Shown: positions 43,601-52,400, counted from the stretch's first letter. The stretch: 64,000 nucleotides of DNA from Branchipolynoe longqiensis (GCA_030323885.1 CM059198.1:55693417-55757416), one strand, 5' to 3'. Numbers and translations: made by a program. Notes: generated by a model not told the origin, from the letters alone.

Positions 43601-45921
43601 CAATTATTTAAAAACCTAATGTTCTTTAATATTCTATAATTGAACTTGCTATCAAGCTTGTGAGTAAATGATATACGGATATGCAATGTAAAATGGCAGG
43701 AAGACAACTGTCAATACCCTGGCGGTGAGAAGCAAACTATAAAGAACTATAAAGAACTATTATGGTATCAGGTGGAGGTAATCGTTTATAGATATTTGGT
43801 GAATCAAAGTTTGCCATTTTCTCTGTGTGTGGGGAGGGGCTGATGGAGGAGTAAATGAGGGAAGATTGATTGATTTGTTAATTGATTGCTTGATTGATTG
43901 ATGGTGATTTTTCACCGTATCAGCAGCGATGGCTATACTTACAGCGAAAAGTATTTAAATTGTATTGTCATATTCATATTGTTTATCCACCACTTTTACA
44001 CAGAAAATAAAAGCTTATAAATAATTATAAAATGTGTGTCAAAGGACAGTTAAAAGGAATATAAAGGTTCACTCAATTATAAAAGGTGTGAATATGGATA
44101 GTCATCGAGAAGATAAAAGCTCACCATCAATTATAAAATGTGTCTAAGGAGTCACCAAGAATGCAAAACCTCACAATCAATTATAAAATGTGTCAAATGA
44201 TAGTTGCGGAGAATGTAAAAACTCACAAACAATTATATAATTTGTATCAAAGGATCGTTACCAGGTTGCAGAGAATGTAAAACCTCACAATCAATTATAA
44301 AATGTGTGTCAAAGGATAGTTGCGGAGAATGTAAAAACTCACAAACAATTATATAATTTGTATCAAAGGATCGTTACCAGGTTGCAGAGAATGTAAAACC
44401 TCACAATCAATTATAAAATGTGTGTCAAAGGATAGTTGCGGAGAACGTAAAAACTCACAAACAATTATAAAATCTGTATCAAAGGATCGTTACCAGCTTG
44501 CAGAGAATGTAAAAGCTTACAATCAATTATAAAATGTGTGTCAAAGGATAGTTGCGGAGAATGTAAAAACTCACAAACAATTATAAAATCTGTATCAAAG
44601 GATCGTTACCAGCTTGCAGAGAATGTAAAACCTCACAATCAATTATAAAATGTGTGTCAAAGGATAGTTGTGGAGAACGTAAAAACTCACAAACAATTAT
44701 AAAATGTACCAGGTTGCAGAGAATGTAAAATCAATTATAAAATGTGTGTCAAAGGATAGTTACACTGCAAAAGCTCACAACTATAAAATGTGTGCCAAAT
44801 GATAGCAACATCCAAACTAAGATAATATAGTATAATCTTTTAAAGTTACAAATGCTGATACACTCCGGCTGTTCTCGGGAATGCTAACGTTTCTTCTTAT
44901 TTTACACTTCTAAAAAGATCAAGCATTCCATTTGCATTGTAAAATTGGTGGCGCAAGGCCACAAAATCAACATAGGCACTGACACCCCAATACATTTAAA
45001 GGGGGGGGGGGTGTTCTCCCTTCAGCAAAAGACCAAACGGGATTGGCGAATGAGTTAAGCGGCAGTCTACCGCTTTGGTAGATTTGTTTCTTGTTGTTTT
45101 ACGTCCTAGCAACATCTAAGGTCATATCAGGATGGGTGTTAAGCATTTGTTGCCAGAGAATACCGAGGCAATTTAATAGAATTAGAACCTGTTACTGCAG
45201 AAGCCTATGCCGTCAGAGTTTTGGTGTGCTTGCCAAAACTAATTTGACATGATAGTTTGCACTTCAAATATCTCAAAACTGAAGCCATTTAAAATAAAAG
45301 TTACTTTCAATTTAATAGATTTATCTCAGAAAAATGACAGAAACTCAAAACCATCGGACTATGTAACTTTAAGTTTAATTAAAATACAAGATACAGTAGT
45401 ACCTGTCTTCAGCGACCCCTGTAATAGGCGAACCGCTGTCATATGTAGGCAAACAATTATTCATTTGAATGTACAAAACTGTAATCTAATCTCATTTGAT
45501 AGTCACACTGATGATAGGACACCCGCTATATGAGGACACCATCGGTCTGAATCCAGAGTTGTCCTCTAAAGACAGGCTGGTTGGTTCTGGGGAGTTTTAC
45601 ATCCTGGCAACAGCTAAGGTCAAATCAGGACGGGTGAAGACGGGTACTACCGAAGAGAGAAGTGCGTAAATCTCACCAGGTCTTGACGGCTCCCTTCTCC
45701 TTGCTGACGCTGCTCTTCCAGACATTGTCCTGAGTCACAATGTCACACTCGATATCGGCATTTTTGATCGGCGTGATGACGGAGGCAGTCTGTAGCTGGA
45801 CCTGGAGTTGGGTTTTCTTTGTCGGCGCGCAGGTCTTGTGGAATTCACTGGTTTGAGGGCGAGAACGGCGAAGAGTTTTGTAAATAGCTGAAGTGGCCCT
45901 TTCTCTTTTGTCTTCAGCCAT
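28433..45921 (-). CDS. CIMIP5: CIMIP5 (C2orf50)-like ciliary microtubule inner protein, three exons
   Basis: Predicted small protein that binds inside the doublet microtubules of motile cilia. Three minus-strand exons join into 158 residues: 45921-45677, 30711-30672, 28624-28433. Both junctions have GT-AG sites and keep frame; the first splits the TGG of a tryptophan. The central and C-terminal part follows the vertebrate C2orf50 pattern as I recall it: QD-x2-W, then NW-x-F, YD-x2-G, KE, FY, P-x-T, GAR, G-x2-L, M-x-F-x-F, RKKK. The length is close to the roughly 160 residues of the vertebrate protein. The ATG at 45921 has G at -3 and +4. Intron 1 is about 15 kb, contains an unrelated ORF and many transposons; intron 2 is about 2 kb and holds the 29-bp array. 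Assignment is from remembered family sequence, not a search. Confidence 0.85.
28636..29905. repeat. 29-bp minisatellite, about 43 copies, in CIMIP5 intron 2
   Basis: Unit TGACTCAGGGACACAGGCAG, ATGGATTAG; TGACTCA in each unit is a perfect AP-1 site, repeated dozens of times. Variants (TACATAT, AAAGG, ACGGA) are spread through the array. Confidence 0.95.
30205..30540 (-). mobile_element. SINE, major family
   Basis: Complete body and hairpin in reverse; its tail is degraded (TGTTTACTGACATTTTACGT). Type-b head near 30525 (GATCCGGCTTCC). Confidence 0.75.
30672..30711 (-). CDS. CIMIP5: CIMIP5-like exon 2 (40-bp microexon)
   Basis: Minus-strand acceptor TTTTTTCAG, then 40 nt encoding (W)EENWGFTANYDEK, then donor GTAAGT. 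Too short to be found as an open frame. It supplies the NW-F and YD positions of the family. It sits only 16 bp from a minus-strand SINE tail (30727). Confidence 0.85.
30727..31055 (-). mobile_element. SINE, major family, type-b head
   Basis: Tail GATTAGTTGGTTGTTGG at the left, head ending GATTCGGCCACAGCGTCCGG at the right; full body between. Confidence 0.85.
31056..32179. other. Intronic non-genic stretch
   Basis: A 50-bp family A MITE terminus lies at 31209-31262 (TTAAAGCCGCATAGTCTGA). The rest holds nothing recognised. Confidence 0.5.
32180..32520 (+). mobile_element. SINE, major family, type-a head
   Basis: Head CAGACGGGATGGCCAAATGA, B-box GGTTCGAACCC, full body, CAACAACCAACCAAC tail. 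Confidence 0.88.
32521..33709. other. Intronic non-genic stretch
   Basis: AT-rich, with a poly-C run at 33679-33689. The 82-residue frame at 32727-32975 lacks any recognisable motif. Confidence 0.5.
33710..34057. repeat. 48-bp repeat, about seven copies
   Basis: Unit contains GATTCTGCTCAATCCAATGG, TACTAGTACCACTTTGATA, GAGGGTT. GGTACTAGTACC is a perfect palindrome in several units. Confidence 0.85.
34058..34779. other. Intronic non-genic stretch
   Basis: No gene or family repeat recognised. Confidence 0.5.
34780..34956. mobile_element. pogo/Tigger-like MITE (177 bp)
   Basis: Near-identical to 5220-5397 (CAGTAAAACCTCTCTAACTG … AGAGAGGTTTTACTG), TA on both sides, inserted in a (TA)n run. Confidence 0.85.
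35123..35469. mobile_element. Family A MITE (347 bp)
   Basis: Ends AGTTGCATAGTCCGATG and …CGGGCTATGCAACT; flanks TTGA and TTAA, one base off a perfect TTAA duplication. It lies just 3' of the minus-strand ORF that ends at 35538. Confidence 0.8.
35538..37841 (-). CDS. Uncharacterised disordered protein (767 residues) nested in CIMIP5 intron 1
   Basis: Long uninterrupted minus-strand frame, not repetitive and with balanced codon use, so very probably coding. The ATG at 37841 (MLNYYEYADLIRIKKEKEAK) is the first ATG after an in-frame stop near 37950; frame continues upstream without ATG, so an upstream coding exon is possible. Seen: a charged N terminus, Ser/Thr- and His-rich disorder, a denser Tyr/Arg segment (EQGEYARFIAAKYYTEYASQ about residue 340), RSDAEKKRRQMLLHKAIKGW (about 570), and a C terminus rich in Gly and Arg with PITGRLHRLTGLGQP. 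No catalytic domain, signal peptide or membrane segment. Family not recognised; the E-Y-x-F/Y-type segment faintly recalls microtubule-associated repeats, not enough to name it. Same strand as the host gene. Confidence 0.8.
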   Translation of the reverse strand: MLNYYEYADLIRIKKEKEAKSKLESKDKGAGEGSESESVRTAPAKEVSSRAGSGIAQSLLTVPDGQNNSNHRSNAKKLGDHQPLKLAISIRQPSPIRTHRDVSVNRNVTPTVDSHHASSHSKHQHHPASPCKSCRGVNDVDSLSCDHTRNASTGASKTVNGKANTAVALRGDRTRTAVSRSSKSSTRVMAVAMPTSQDPLMLEVCIKVLSKDGISANDAGHSSIKDTCDSDHGGTMQDVDDHRCRSLAPPTAGSDFDTVSLETSPQQHQQHRNNMRDCVSSSEEACWPSEEHDTSVDQRPYRVVQQKSRNLVNSLYRIPRPDPPTPNASKREQGEYARFIAAKYYTEYASQYRDRNASKSASGNPLQAPVVEKQSNSENMKSTVVNVEPPSHIPPLKVMEDGGMKEAEDVMVRNKKMVTNPGNYRSSTALRIRIPLESEQFNVNINKLKQTRSLDDIRHSEMQKVSNCSEVKPERYQQPMATGRMKHSTSEPQVDQWDGPEKYIDNYQVQMEVTQRQRTANRDARAKLLGPSTADMERTRSDAEKKRRQMLLHKAIKGWGSTTVVQKPKSDHRQMRYASPPLIITSSMQWGSQVVPKADAKCEDTPPNPIASKGTTQQYNTDGSSKAACQLQIRLQRKSRPKTCSVASHRTEPGSQQPSTPPPSFNSRPSTAAPTLDSRHQTAAQPERGSAIARHFRKHGYNRPITGRLHRLTGLGQPVPRTAPLNRLVVCGNQMRVQCAADETVSPLFTCGAGGTMSCRLHPRYSQ
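38100..38485. repeat. Degenerate short repeat (about 30-37 bp)
   Basis: Variants of CTTTGCTGATAAGTAAGTAG, GTCTACGAAAT recur about ten times. GTAAGT words in it would mimic splice donors. Confidence 0.7.
38640..38800. repeat. Two-copy tandem duplication, about 70 bp
   Basis: ACAAGCGAATAGTTGGCTAA … CAGTTCGCAATCAAACCCAG occurs twice. Confidence 0.85.
38801..39072. other. Intronic non-genic stretch
   Basis: Nothing recognised apart from a short (GA)n at 38995-39004. Confidence 0.5.
39073..39141 (+). repeat. (TGGGC)n pentanucleotide array
   Basis: About 14 perfect GGGCT units. Three-G runs every five bases give strong G-quadruplex potential on this strand. Confidence 0.96.
39317..39957. repeat. 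Long direct repeats flanking a SINE
   Basis: 39317-39434 and 39796-39955 share CTATAGTGG, a GGT-rich microsatellite, GGGGGTGT, GTGCGACCGAATTA and TGTGTGGAGTGGTTTTAATA. The SINE at 39437-39796 sits exactly between them. Confidence 0.8.
39437..39796 (-). mobile_element. SINE, major family, type-a head
   Basis: Complement of a full-length copy, tail TAGTTAGTTAGTTGTTGG at the left, head CATCTCGTCTGGTCC at the right. Confidence 0.87.
39958..40198. other. Intronic non-genic stretch
   Basis: AT-rich with a terminal (TA)n run; nothing recognised. Confidence 0.5.
40199..41172. mobile_element. 974-bp TIR element
   Basis: Ends GGGTCGTTCTCAGAAACTGT and …TTCTGAGAACGACCC form a 25-bp inverted repeat (2 mismatches) including TGTGTACCA. 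Inserted in a TA run on both sides. AT-rich interior without a protein frame. A related left end may begin at 63750. Confidence 0.8.
41173..41595. other. AT microsatellites, non-genic
   Basis: TATATA/ATAATACC repeats and a small GC-rich patch at 41408-41490; no gene. Confidence 0.6.
41596..41852. mobile_element. Small TIR element (about 257 bp)
   Basis: TGAGACTGTCTCAAAAGG at the left is mirrored by CTTTTTGAGATAGGCTCA at the right, both within TA-rich flanks; TTTGTCCATTGTA/TTACAATGGACAAA extends the fold inside. Noncoding. Confidence 0.6.
41958..42130. mobile_element. pogo/Tigger-like MITE (173 bp)
   Basis: CAGTAAAACATTTCTAACCG … TAGGTTTTACTG, TA flanks; close copy of 5220-5397. Confidence 0.82.
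42138..42445 (-). pseudogene. LINE ORF2 C terminus and 3' tail
   Basis: Minus-strand translation gives RGHTLKLVKPRAISKLRQHS, FSTRIINIWNSLPQNVIDAE, SINSFKNRLEKAW … and a stop: the characteristic end of Jockey/CR1-group non-LTR polyproteins (W-NSLP, FK-L-K-W). The 3' UTR ends in GAGACAAATAAGTGTTCACA, CTTCCTGTCTACCATTCGC and a TATATCGC microsatellite. 5'-truncated, nonfunctional. Confidence 0.85.
42446..43261. other. Intronic non-genic stretch
   Basis: AT-rich; a TCTGATTGGCTGATC word and the GACAAAGGCCAGGGGACCAG block (42752) recall the inverted repeats at 15975 and 61265. No gene. Confidence 0.5.
43262..43603 (+). mobile_element. SINE, major family, type-a head
   Basis: Head CCAGACGGGATGGCTGACTG, B-box GGCTCGAACCC, full body, CAACAACCAACCAA tail. 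Confidence 0.87.
43604..44034. other. Intronic non-genic stretch
   Basis: Short AACTATAAAG triplet and a (GATT)n microsatellite at 43866-43905; nothing else. Confidence 0.5.
44035..44790. repeat. About 116-bp dimeric minisatellite
   Basis: Two related halves (about 62 and 54 bp) alternate: AAACTCACAAACAATTATA, TATCAAAGGATCGTTACCAG, then CCTCACAATCAATTATAAAA, TGTGTCAAAGGATAGTTGCG. Five to six dimers. Confidence 0.88.
44791..45034. other. Intronic non-genic stretch
   Basis: One G run (45001-45010); nothing recognised. Confidence 0.5.
45035..45138. mobile_element. SINE head (+) joined to a SINE 3' stub (-)
   Basis: 45035-45083 is a type-a head (CCAAACGGGATTGGCGAATG) that stops at TTTGGTAGAT. 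It is followed by a reversed 3' stub (TTGTTTTACGTCCTAGCAAC). The inverted join implies a second event at this site. Confidence 0.6.
45139..45371. mobile_element. Family A MITE, right 60 %
   Basis: From TTAAGCATTTGTTGCCAG through GAACCTGTTACTGC to CCATCGGACTATGTAACT and TTAA. The left part is missing. Confidence 0.7.
45394..45640. mobile_element. Truncated pogo-like element abutting a SINE tail (-)
   Basis: CAGTAGTACCTGTCTTCAGC at 45394, mirrored near 45560-45576 by GTCCTCTAAAGACAGG, where the terminus is replaced by a reversed SINE 3' end (to about 45640). It ends 37 bp downstream of CIMIP5-like exon 1's donor. Confidence 0.55.
45677..45921 (-). CDS. CIMIP5: CIMIP5-like exon 1
   Basis: Encodes the basic N terminus (MAEDKRERATSAIYK) through QDNVWKSSVSKEKGAVKT plus TG of the next codon; the donor is TG|GTGAGA. 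Read without splicing, it would end at once in a TGA inside the donor. Confidence 0.82.
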
Positions 45922-48537
45922 CACTGATGTTATACGTCAATATCTATTTGTATGTGTGTGATGGGGGTTGGGTGGGTTGGGTGGGGAGAGGGAGCTGCGA
46001 ATGCTAAGTTGTTTAGAATGTGTGTGTGTGGTGGTGGTGGTGGGGGGAGGGTCTTTTTAATGGGAACAATTATTCACAAATAATTCACTAAAATAGGCCT
46101 ATCTCTGACACTCCGCAACTTGACACGGTGACTAGTCACTGAAATAGACAGTCAATGTGTCGGTGAACTGTTCTGAAGAATCATAGCAAAATCTGTATAC
46201 TGTTCTTTTATATTAAAATTATATACAGGTGCAACAAGTGTCTTGTTGCACTTGCCTTCCCAGGACTGTGAGTGGGCTCTTGATTATTATGGAGCCCCTA
46301 CTTGTGTAGATGTTTAACATCTGTACCACGATTGTATACACTCGCCCTGATTACGGGCACTTCTATCAGTTGTGTCACAATAGAATGTGCAGATTTATAT
46401 CGGTGAATTTTGTGTTACTAAGTACAGTATTTGAAAAAGAAAATGAATATATAATTGTTTTCTTTCTTTTGTTGCTGGCTGAGTCTAATAAAGTGGTTCT
46501 AATTCACAACTAGTAGAATATATATGTGCATATATGGAGAAATCACGTTCAGGATCAGGTCAGGGTCAAAGTAGAGGACTGAGTGGTTGTCAAGATGAAA
46601 GAGCAACTTTGATCCTCCGTGAATGTCCGATAAGCAAGTTCTGGCATGGCTTTTTGGTCATCGTATGTAATAGTTATAGACATTGGTCCATGGAGACATT
46701 GGTGAAGAGACAAGTCTTGAGAATATTCTCACTCTCTGACCAGCAGAAGCTATGTAGATTATCACACATCCCTATCACTGAGCATGGTTATCAGTAGTTA
46801 GTGTGTGAAAATACAATAAATCAGTCTGATTCAAATTAGTCAAATATAGACGTGATACCCTTAATACATTTCTGATGTTGAGGTTTATATTAATAGTAGA
46901 ATTAGTAGCATCAACTACGGAAGTATGTGAATTGTCAGTATACACTGAACCACATATTTTATATCCAAACTGATCCGTTTATCTTCTCAATTTGTAATTT
47001 GTTGGTGAATCGCAGAGATCCTCAGATTTGCTTATGGAATAAAATCGAAATGAGGTGTTTTCAGTGAGAGTCACTCAGAAGTGGGCAAATATTGAAATGA
47101 TCGTGACACAGCACTGAACCGTCAACTACCTTCGCTCCAGACGTATGGTAGTACATAAACTGATAAATCACACACATTTAAAATCCTCCTTGGTGTTTGT
47201 AAATAAAGTAGTCGTAGTATTACTAGTATTAGTATCCGAGTCCTGAAACTGGCCGAGACCGACTGAGAATAAAGCAGATGCGCTGGCAAGGTGCAAGCGT
47301 GAGTGGCATTACTCTGTAACTCAACCAGTAGTACTATCACTATCACTTTATCAGTGTCACAAAATTACAGTGTCACCATGTCACAAATGTCCACGCAAGT
47401 TGACAATGGGTGCATCAACTTATCTACCACGCTCTCGCGATAACATAAATCACACAACGGCAGACCCTGATATGTAGCCGTCCTTGGCTATTTGCATATC
47501 CACGAAATTAATTAAATGCGACACCACTATTCACCAACACAACTTTAAGTCCGGTGGAATCACGCACAACTATCCATGACCCATGGCTTGATTTCTTTAT
47601 TTTTCATGTGACGCCTGACAAACTCCCTAGTGACGTCATATTGGCACGGGGACCAGTGTGTCTCGGAATCAGAGAGCGTGTATACACGCTCTCTGTCGGA
47701 ATTAGCGCGACAAAGGACTACCCGATCTTACGGCACCAGCAGACGGGGCTCAGACGGACTGACTTCCTGACCCACAACTGTATGACACGCCCTCTGAATA
47801 TTGCCGTAGAAACATAAAATAGCTATCTATTTACATTACAATAGACTATGCATTGCAAGATAGAATGCTTGTGAACCATTTCCAACATGTTGGGGATGCT
47901 GTCAATTAAAAATAAAACAATAACAGGTAATTAAACTCGGTCAGCCCGATGGCCTTTTCACCTTCTGGCATCAGAAAACTTTATGAAGCATTACCACTAT
48001 TAATGATTTAAACCATATTAATTTGAGATAGATTTTGTGGAATTGAACTTGGTCAGTTCTGGGTCAGCAAGTTAGTATGGGTAGCACTGTCAGGTCAGCC
48101 TTTTAGTCAATTCAAATCTTTATTTTAACTCTCTGCAAGGTATGTTTACAATAAACTGAGGTGATACAATAAATGCATACAAATTCCTTACAGACAGAAA
48201 GGATCCCAGAAAAGCAATGCTTATCTAGCTGGTCTCCATGATGTGAATGAACAAGTGATGACAATAACATATGATTAAACTTAAGCTACATTTTTAACTA
48301 ATGATTATGATGAGATCCTCCTGCTTCTCTTCACAGTTAGTAAAAAACATAGTAATGATAGGAATATTATATGTATATTGTGTCATGGATTCATGTACTT
48401 ACATGCAGTATCAGTAGTTATTTTGCATGTATGTTAATAGGGGTAAATTTTATGTTCTTTGCCATAGCCACTTGATATTTTAAATTGATTCTGGTTGTCA
48501 AAGAATGATATTAATTTACATATACTCGTAATCTCAT
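45922..48537. other. Intergenic region between two head-to-head genes
   Basis: Should hold the CIMIP5-like promoter; no clear X-box or TATA found near 45922-46250, only G- and GT-rich simple sequence. A perfect 26-bp palindrome lies at 47670-47695. Short frames (46534-46797, 47554-47817) show no domain and the latter has no ATG. Confidence 0.45.
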
Positions 48538-48547
48538 GCTAAGGGAT

Positions 48548-48974
48548 AGATAAAAGATTCACCCGGTACTTGCAGTACACGGGTGAAGACCAGCCTTATG
48601 TAAATACGGGCGAAAATACCGTCACTATGGAAGTGAGGCTCCAGTATGGAAGTGAGGCTCCAGTATGTTGCTCCAGTATCAAATGGATACTTCTAAGGCA
48701 CAGAGTTGGTGAAATGGGAGAGAATGCAAAAAGACAAGATGGCGGGCACGCAGAACGCCGTCGATTTCACTTTTAAATCTTATTAAACTAGATATTATAT
48801 TATATTTTTCAACTCAAAGGTAGCGGGTAAATAATAAAACAGATGTAAAGAATAAATGTTGCTTCTTAGATTGTGAAATTAGGCTCTGATTTCTTTGACC
48901 CGTTTTTTCGCCAGCTTTTACATAAGGCTGGTTTGCACCCCTACTGCAGAAGTACGGGGTGAATCTTGTACCTA
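48548..48974. mobile_element. Mutator-like MITE (427 bp) with 10-bp duplication
   Basis: Long inverted ends (about 55 bp; AAAGATTCACCCGGTACTTG and its counterpart ending at 48967, including CCAGCCTTATGTAAA), flanked by the direct repeat GCTAAGGGAT (48538-48547 and 48975-48984). Long TIRs with 9-11-bp duplications are typical of Mutator-like elements. Noncoding. Confidence 0.8.
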
Positions 48975-48984
48975 GCTAAGGGAT

Positions 48985-49250
48985 GGAAGCAATTATTACA
49001 TGAGTAAATTATTATAATTAAGGTTACATAATTGAGAAATGTAAATATCCCGATGTAAATATCCCAATGAAAATATCCCGATCAGTTAGAGAGATGTGAG
49101 ATGTCAGTTTCGGAATGGTTATATATGCCTAAATAAAAGCACACAACAAAACAAAAATAAGAAAGAAAGAAAGAAAGGGGTTATCGACGGGTATTTAATG
49201 ACGAGTGTCGCTTCTTACTGAAATCAATCTGTTGTCTTTGGTGATCACAA
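48985..49250. other. Intergenic stretch
   Basis: Three ATATCCC(G/A)ATG words at 49047-49083 and a (GAAA)n at 49164-49178; nothing else. Confidence 0.5.
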
Positions 49251-49254
49251 AAAT

Positions 49255-49381
49255 CCTCCAATCAGAACCGACTATTTATATAGTGCCGGATAGGTCTGTG
49301 ACGGGTTGCTAAGCAACAGTAGAAACGACTCCATACCATTCGGTCGTTGGGATTTTTGTACAGACCGCCTCTCGAAAGTCA
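49255..49381 (+). promoter_or_regulatory. Promoter of the kinase-like gene: CCAAT, TATA-like, X-box
   Basis: CCAATCA (49258-49264) fits NF-Y, TATTTATATAG (about 49274) is TATA-like, and GTTGCTAAGCAAC (49305-49317) is a fully symmetrical RFX X-box, 65 bp before the ATG at 49382. X-boxes within about 200 bp of the start are the classic mark of cilium-related genes. Functional role is inferred. Confidence 0.65.
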
Positions 49382-49480
49382 ATGACGGTCAATTGGAAAG
49401 ATTCAACTAAGATGACGGCTTTTCTCACAGCAATAGTGGGCATAAACGCTGCTGTCATCTTCCTTTCACGAGACAATATC
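49382..49480 (+). CDS. Kinase-like gene exon 1
   Basis: 33 codons, MTVNWKDSTKMTAFLTAIVG then a hydrophobic continuation to RDNI; donor ATC|GTGAGT, phase 0. A second in-frame ATG (residue 11) immediately precedes the hydrophobic run. Confidence 0.78.
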
Positions 49481-52400
49481 GTGAGTAACTGGTTTCATAC
49501 GCGCATCATTAAGATGGAAAGGCCACGTCGGTAGACATTTTCATTTGGGCGAAAACATTTCTCGCCGCTGTTTTGCTTATGCCACGTGCAAAATAACACA
49601 GCTGAAGCCAGTGAAAGCCTTTAAGGTCAATCTCTTGCACTTTTTTCTCAGTGCAGTTGATATTTCAGGATTTCATAGAACATGGAGTGTTAACCAAAGA
49701 ACTGTAGGAATCTGATGATATCAAATGTAATTGATTATTGAACTTGCAACCGTCTGCGGTGACACTGACAGCGATAGTAGTTGTTGACATGTCATGTAAT
49801 ATTATTACTACTATGTTACATGTCAACAACTACTCCCGCATTATGCCCTGTGTATATCAGATATTGGAAAAGACAAACTCACTGGTCGCATTTCAGGCTT
49901 ACATCTTTACGTGTAAGCTATTTTGAAGAAACCAAAGTAGCCAAGCAGGTGTCTCACGGAACATTTTCGGAAGATCTGTCCAACCGGTAGCCTGGGGAGT
50001 CAGTCAATGATAACATTGGTGTTGATTTATTCAATGGTATAATTAATAAAGCCTTTAATTGTTCTTTGCCTTCCAGAATTACTTCCTCATGCGAAAACCA
50101 ACCAATGTCATGCTGGAGGTGAAGAATAACAAATTCAGAACACCCCCTAACCTCATGTCCCAAGTCTGCAAGATGCTATCAGACGTGGCAACTGAAAGTT
50201 TACAACCCGGAGTCTTTAAGAGCACGACCGGAGCCTCTGGTAGAGTAGTAACCATTTACTTAGTGTGGTGATATCAATGTGATTCATTTGCTAATCTATT
50301 ACATAAGTATTAAATTGGTTTTGAAATGCTACCATTATACATCAGCGACTAAATACACCCCACCTCTACCCACCCACCCGTCTTTAAGAGTGAGTGGGTT
50401 GTGATTGCTTAAGGTTGCATAGTCCGATGGTTTTGAGTTTCTGTAATTTCTGAGATAAATATATTAGGTTGATCGCTATGGTCTACCTTACTTAACTTTG
50501 AAGTAGCTTTTATTTTAAATGACTAACTTTGGAGATATTCAAAGTGCAAACATACACAATTAATTTTGGCAAGCACGCCAAAACTCTAAGTTAACACCAT
50601 AGGCTTCTGCAGTAACAGCTTCTATTAGATTTACTCGGTATTCCCTTCTATGTGGTGACAAATGTTGGATAAGTGAACCAGTATCCAAGTTAGGTATGTA
50701 GAAACAAATCTAGATTACTGTTTTGGTTTTGAAAATTTGATGTTTTCATCGGACTATGCAGCGGTCTATATACGCGGTATGCGAATGCGACAAAAAAATG
50801 GAAAAGCAAGTAAACGCACGATGGTGCTTACAAATTCGTCAAAGCAGATGGCTTATGGACCGATCAGTGCGAATGCGAATAGCATGTCGCATACCGCGTA
50901 TATGGAATCTTAGCTTAAAACGCCGCCGTGTCGGCAGCAAAGGCGATAATCACGGCGAGAATTCGTCAAATTATATTGTCGTATTATTATCGGGCCATCG
51001 TATTTTTTAACTGAATTTATTATATATACGGTTCCGCAAGGGCTTGGTATATTTGGCTGCTGGACACGATGCACCACCAAGGGCTCCGGTTGGCCCTCGG
51101 TGCCTTTCGTACCTCGCCTGTTCAGAGCCTTTATGTCGAGGCAAATGAACCCGTCTTTAACACAACACCACATTTTGATCGTTTTGATTTGAAACCATGT
51201 ATTTGGTTGGTTGTTGGTTGTTGGAGTTTTACGTCCTGGCAACATATAAGGTCATATCAGGATGGGTAAGTCTACCGACTTGTGACAGTGCGCACTCATG
51301 GCAATGTTATAGTGCTGCCCCACTGGGAAATCAGGCCACCAGCCATATCCCACTCAGTCACATTATCCTGACACAAGGCTAACCAGTACTTGCCTTATCC
51401 TATTAATGCCGAGTGCTATGCTCGGAAGCGATAAGTACCAATTTGATAAACATTGGTTTGACTCGACCGGGAACCGAACTCCCGATCTCGCGCACTCGAG
51501 GCCTGCACTCTACTGATTCGACCACCTCGCCCGGTCCATTTATTTGGTAGTGTTATAGGACTTAGAACTAACTTATTAGAAGGGGTCAAGTCAATCCATA
51601 ATATAATCTTGAGTTCTGCGACTGCATAATTAAGAAACTAACTTAGATTATTCATCATTTTTTAAATAGTATACTCCAGATGTGCAGAGTAAGTAAGTAA
51701 TAACGATGTGAAAATGAAGGAATGGTGATGTTACTTTTTGTTAGTGATTACAGTTAAGCGTTCTTAGCCGTTCTTGTACTATAAATTTGATTATGGAATC
51801 GTATCAAAGCATTCTAATTGAGCTGTCTTACCGGGAATTCATATTTGATTTAAATGGATTTTATTGAGACGAGCATTAACAAAATTCTTTGTTGTTGTTT
51901 GTGATATATACTACTTCCTTTAAACCATAGCGGATATCGATCGTACCAGCTATGCCTAAATTAAAATCCAGATTTCCAGTTCTTTGTTATCAGAGTTCCA
52001 AACGATTGTCTTGAATGGTTGAATACAAATAAAAAGATGCGCTTACACATGAGGCAATATAGGACCCGACTTAAGCACTTATTTCAGGAGCCACCTAAGC
52101 TCAACTTGTGAAGTAAGCACATATAAGTATATGCCACTTATAAAACATTATTATCGTACCAACGCAGAAGAAACTAAAGGGGCAACTTTTCAGGTACTGC
52201 CTAGATCACGTGATCAACATGCATAATCATGTTCATACTGTAATAGGTTACTCACCTTTCAAATATGTTTTGACGCTCTGTACTAAAGATATATTGGTTT
52301 TGGTAGGTATAAGTTTCCATGTCCCGTTGCCAATCTCTGTTTGTACTAATAATATAGATTTTAATAGGCACACTCTTTAATTAAAGAGAATCTATAACCA

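Noticed and set aside
45677..45924. A stand-alone 83-residue gene
   Set aside because: Its TGA lies inside a good splice donor (TG|GTGAGA), and splicing to 30711 restores a known family pattern; it is exon 1.
47554..47817. 87-residue ORF
   Set aside because: No ATG start (GTG), no recognisable domain, crossed by a perfect palindrome.
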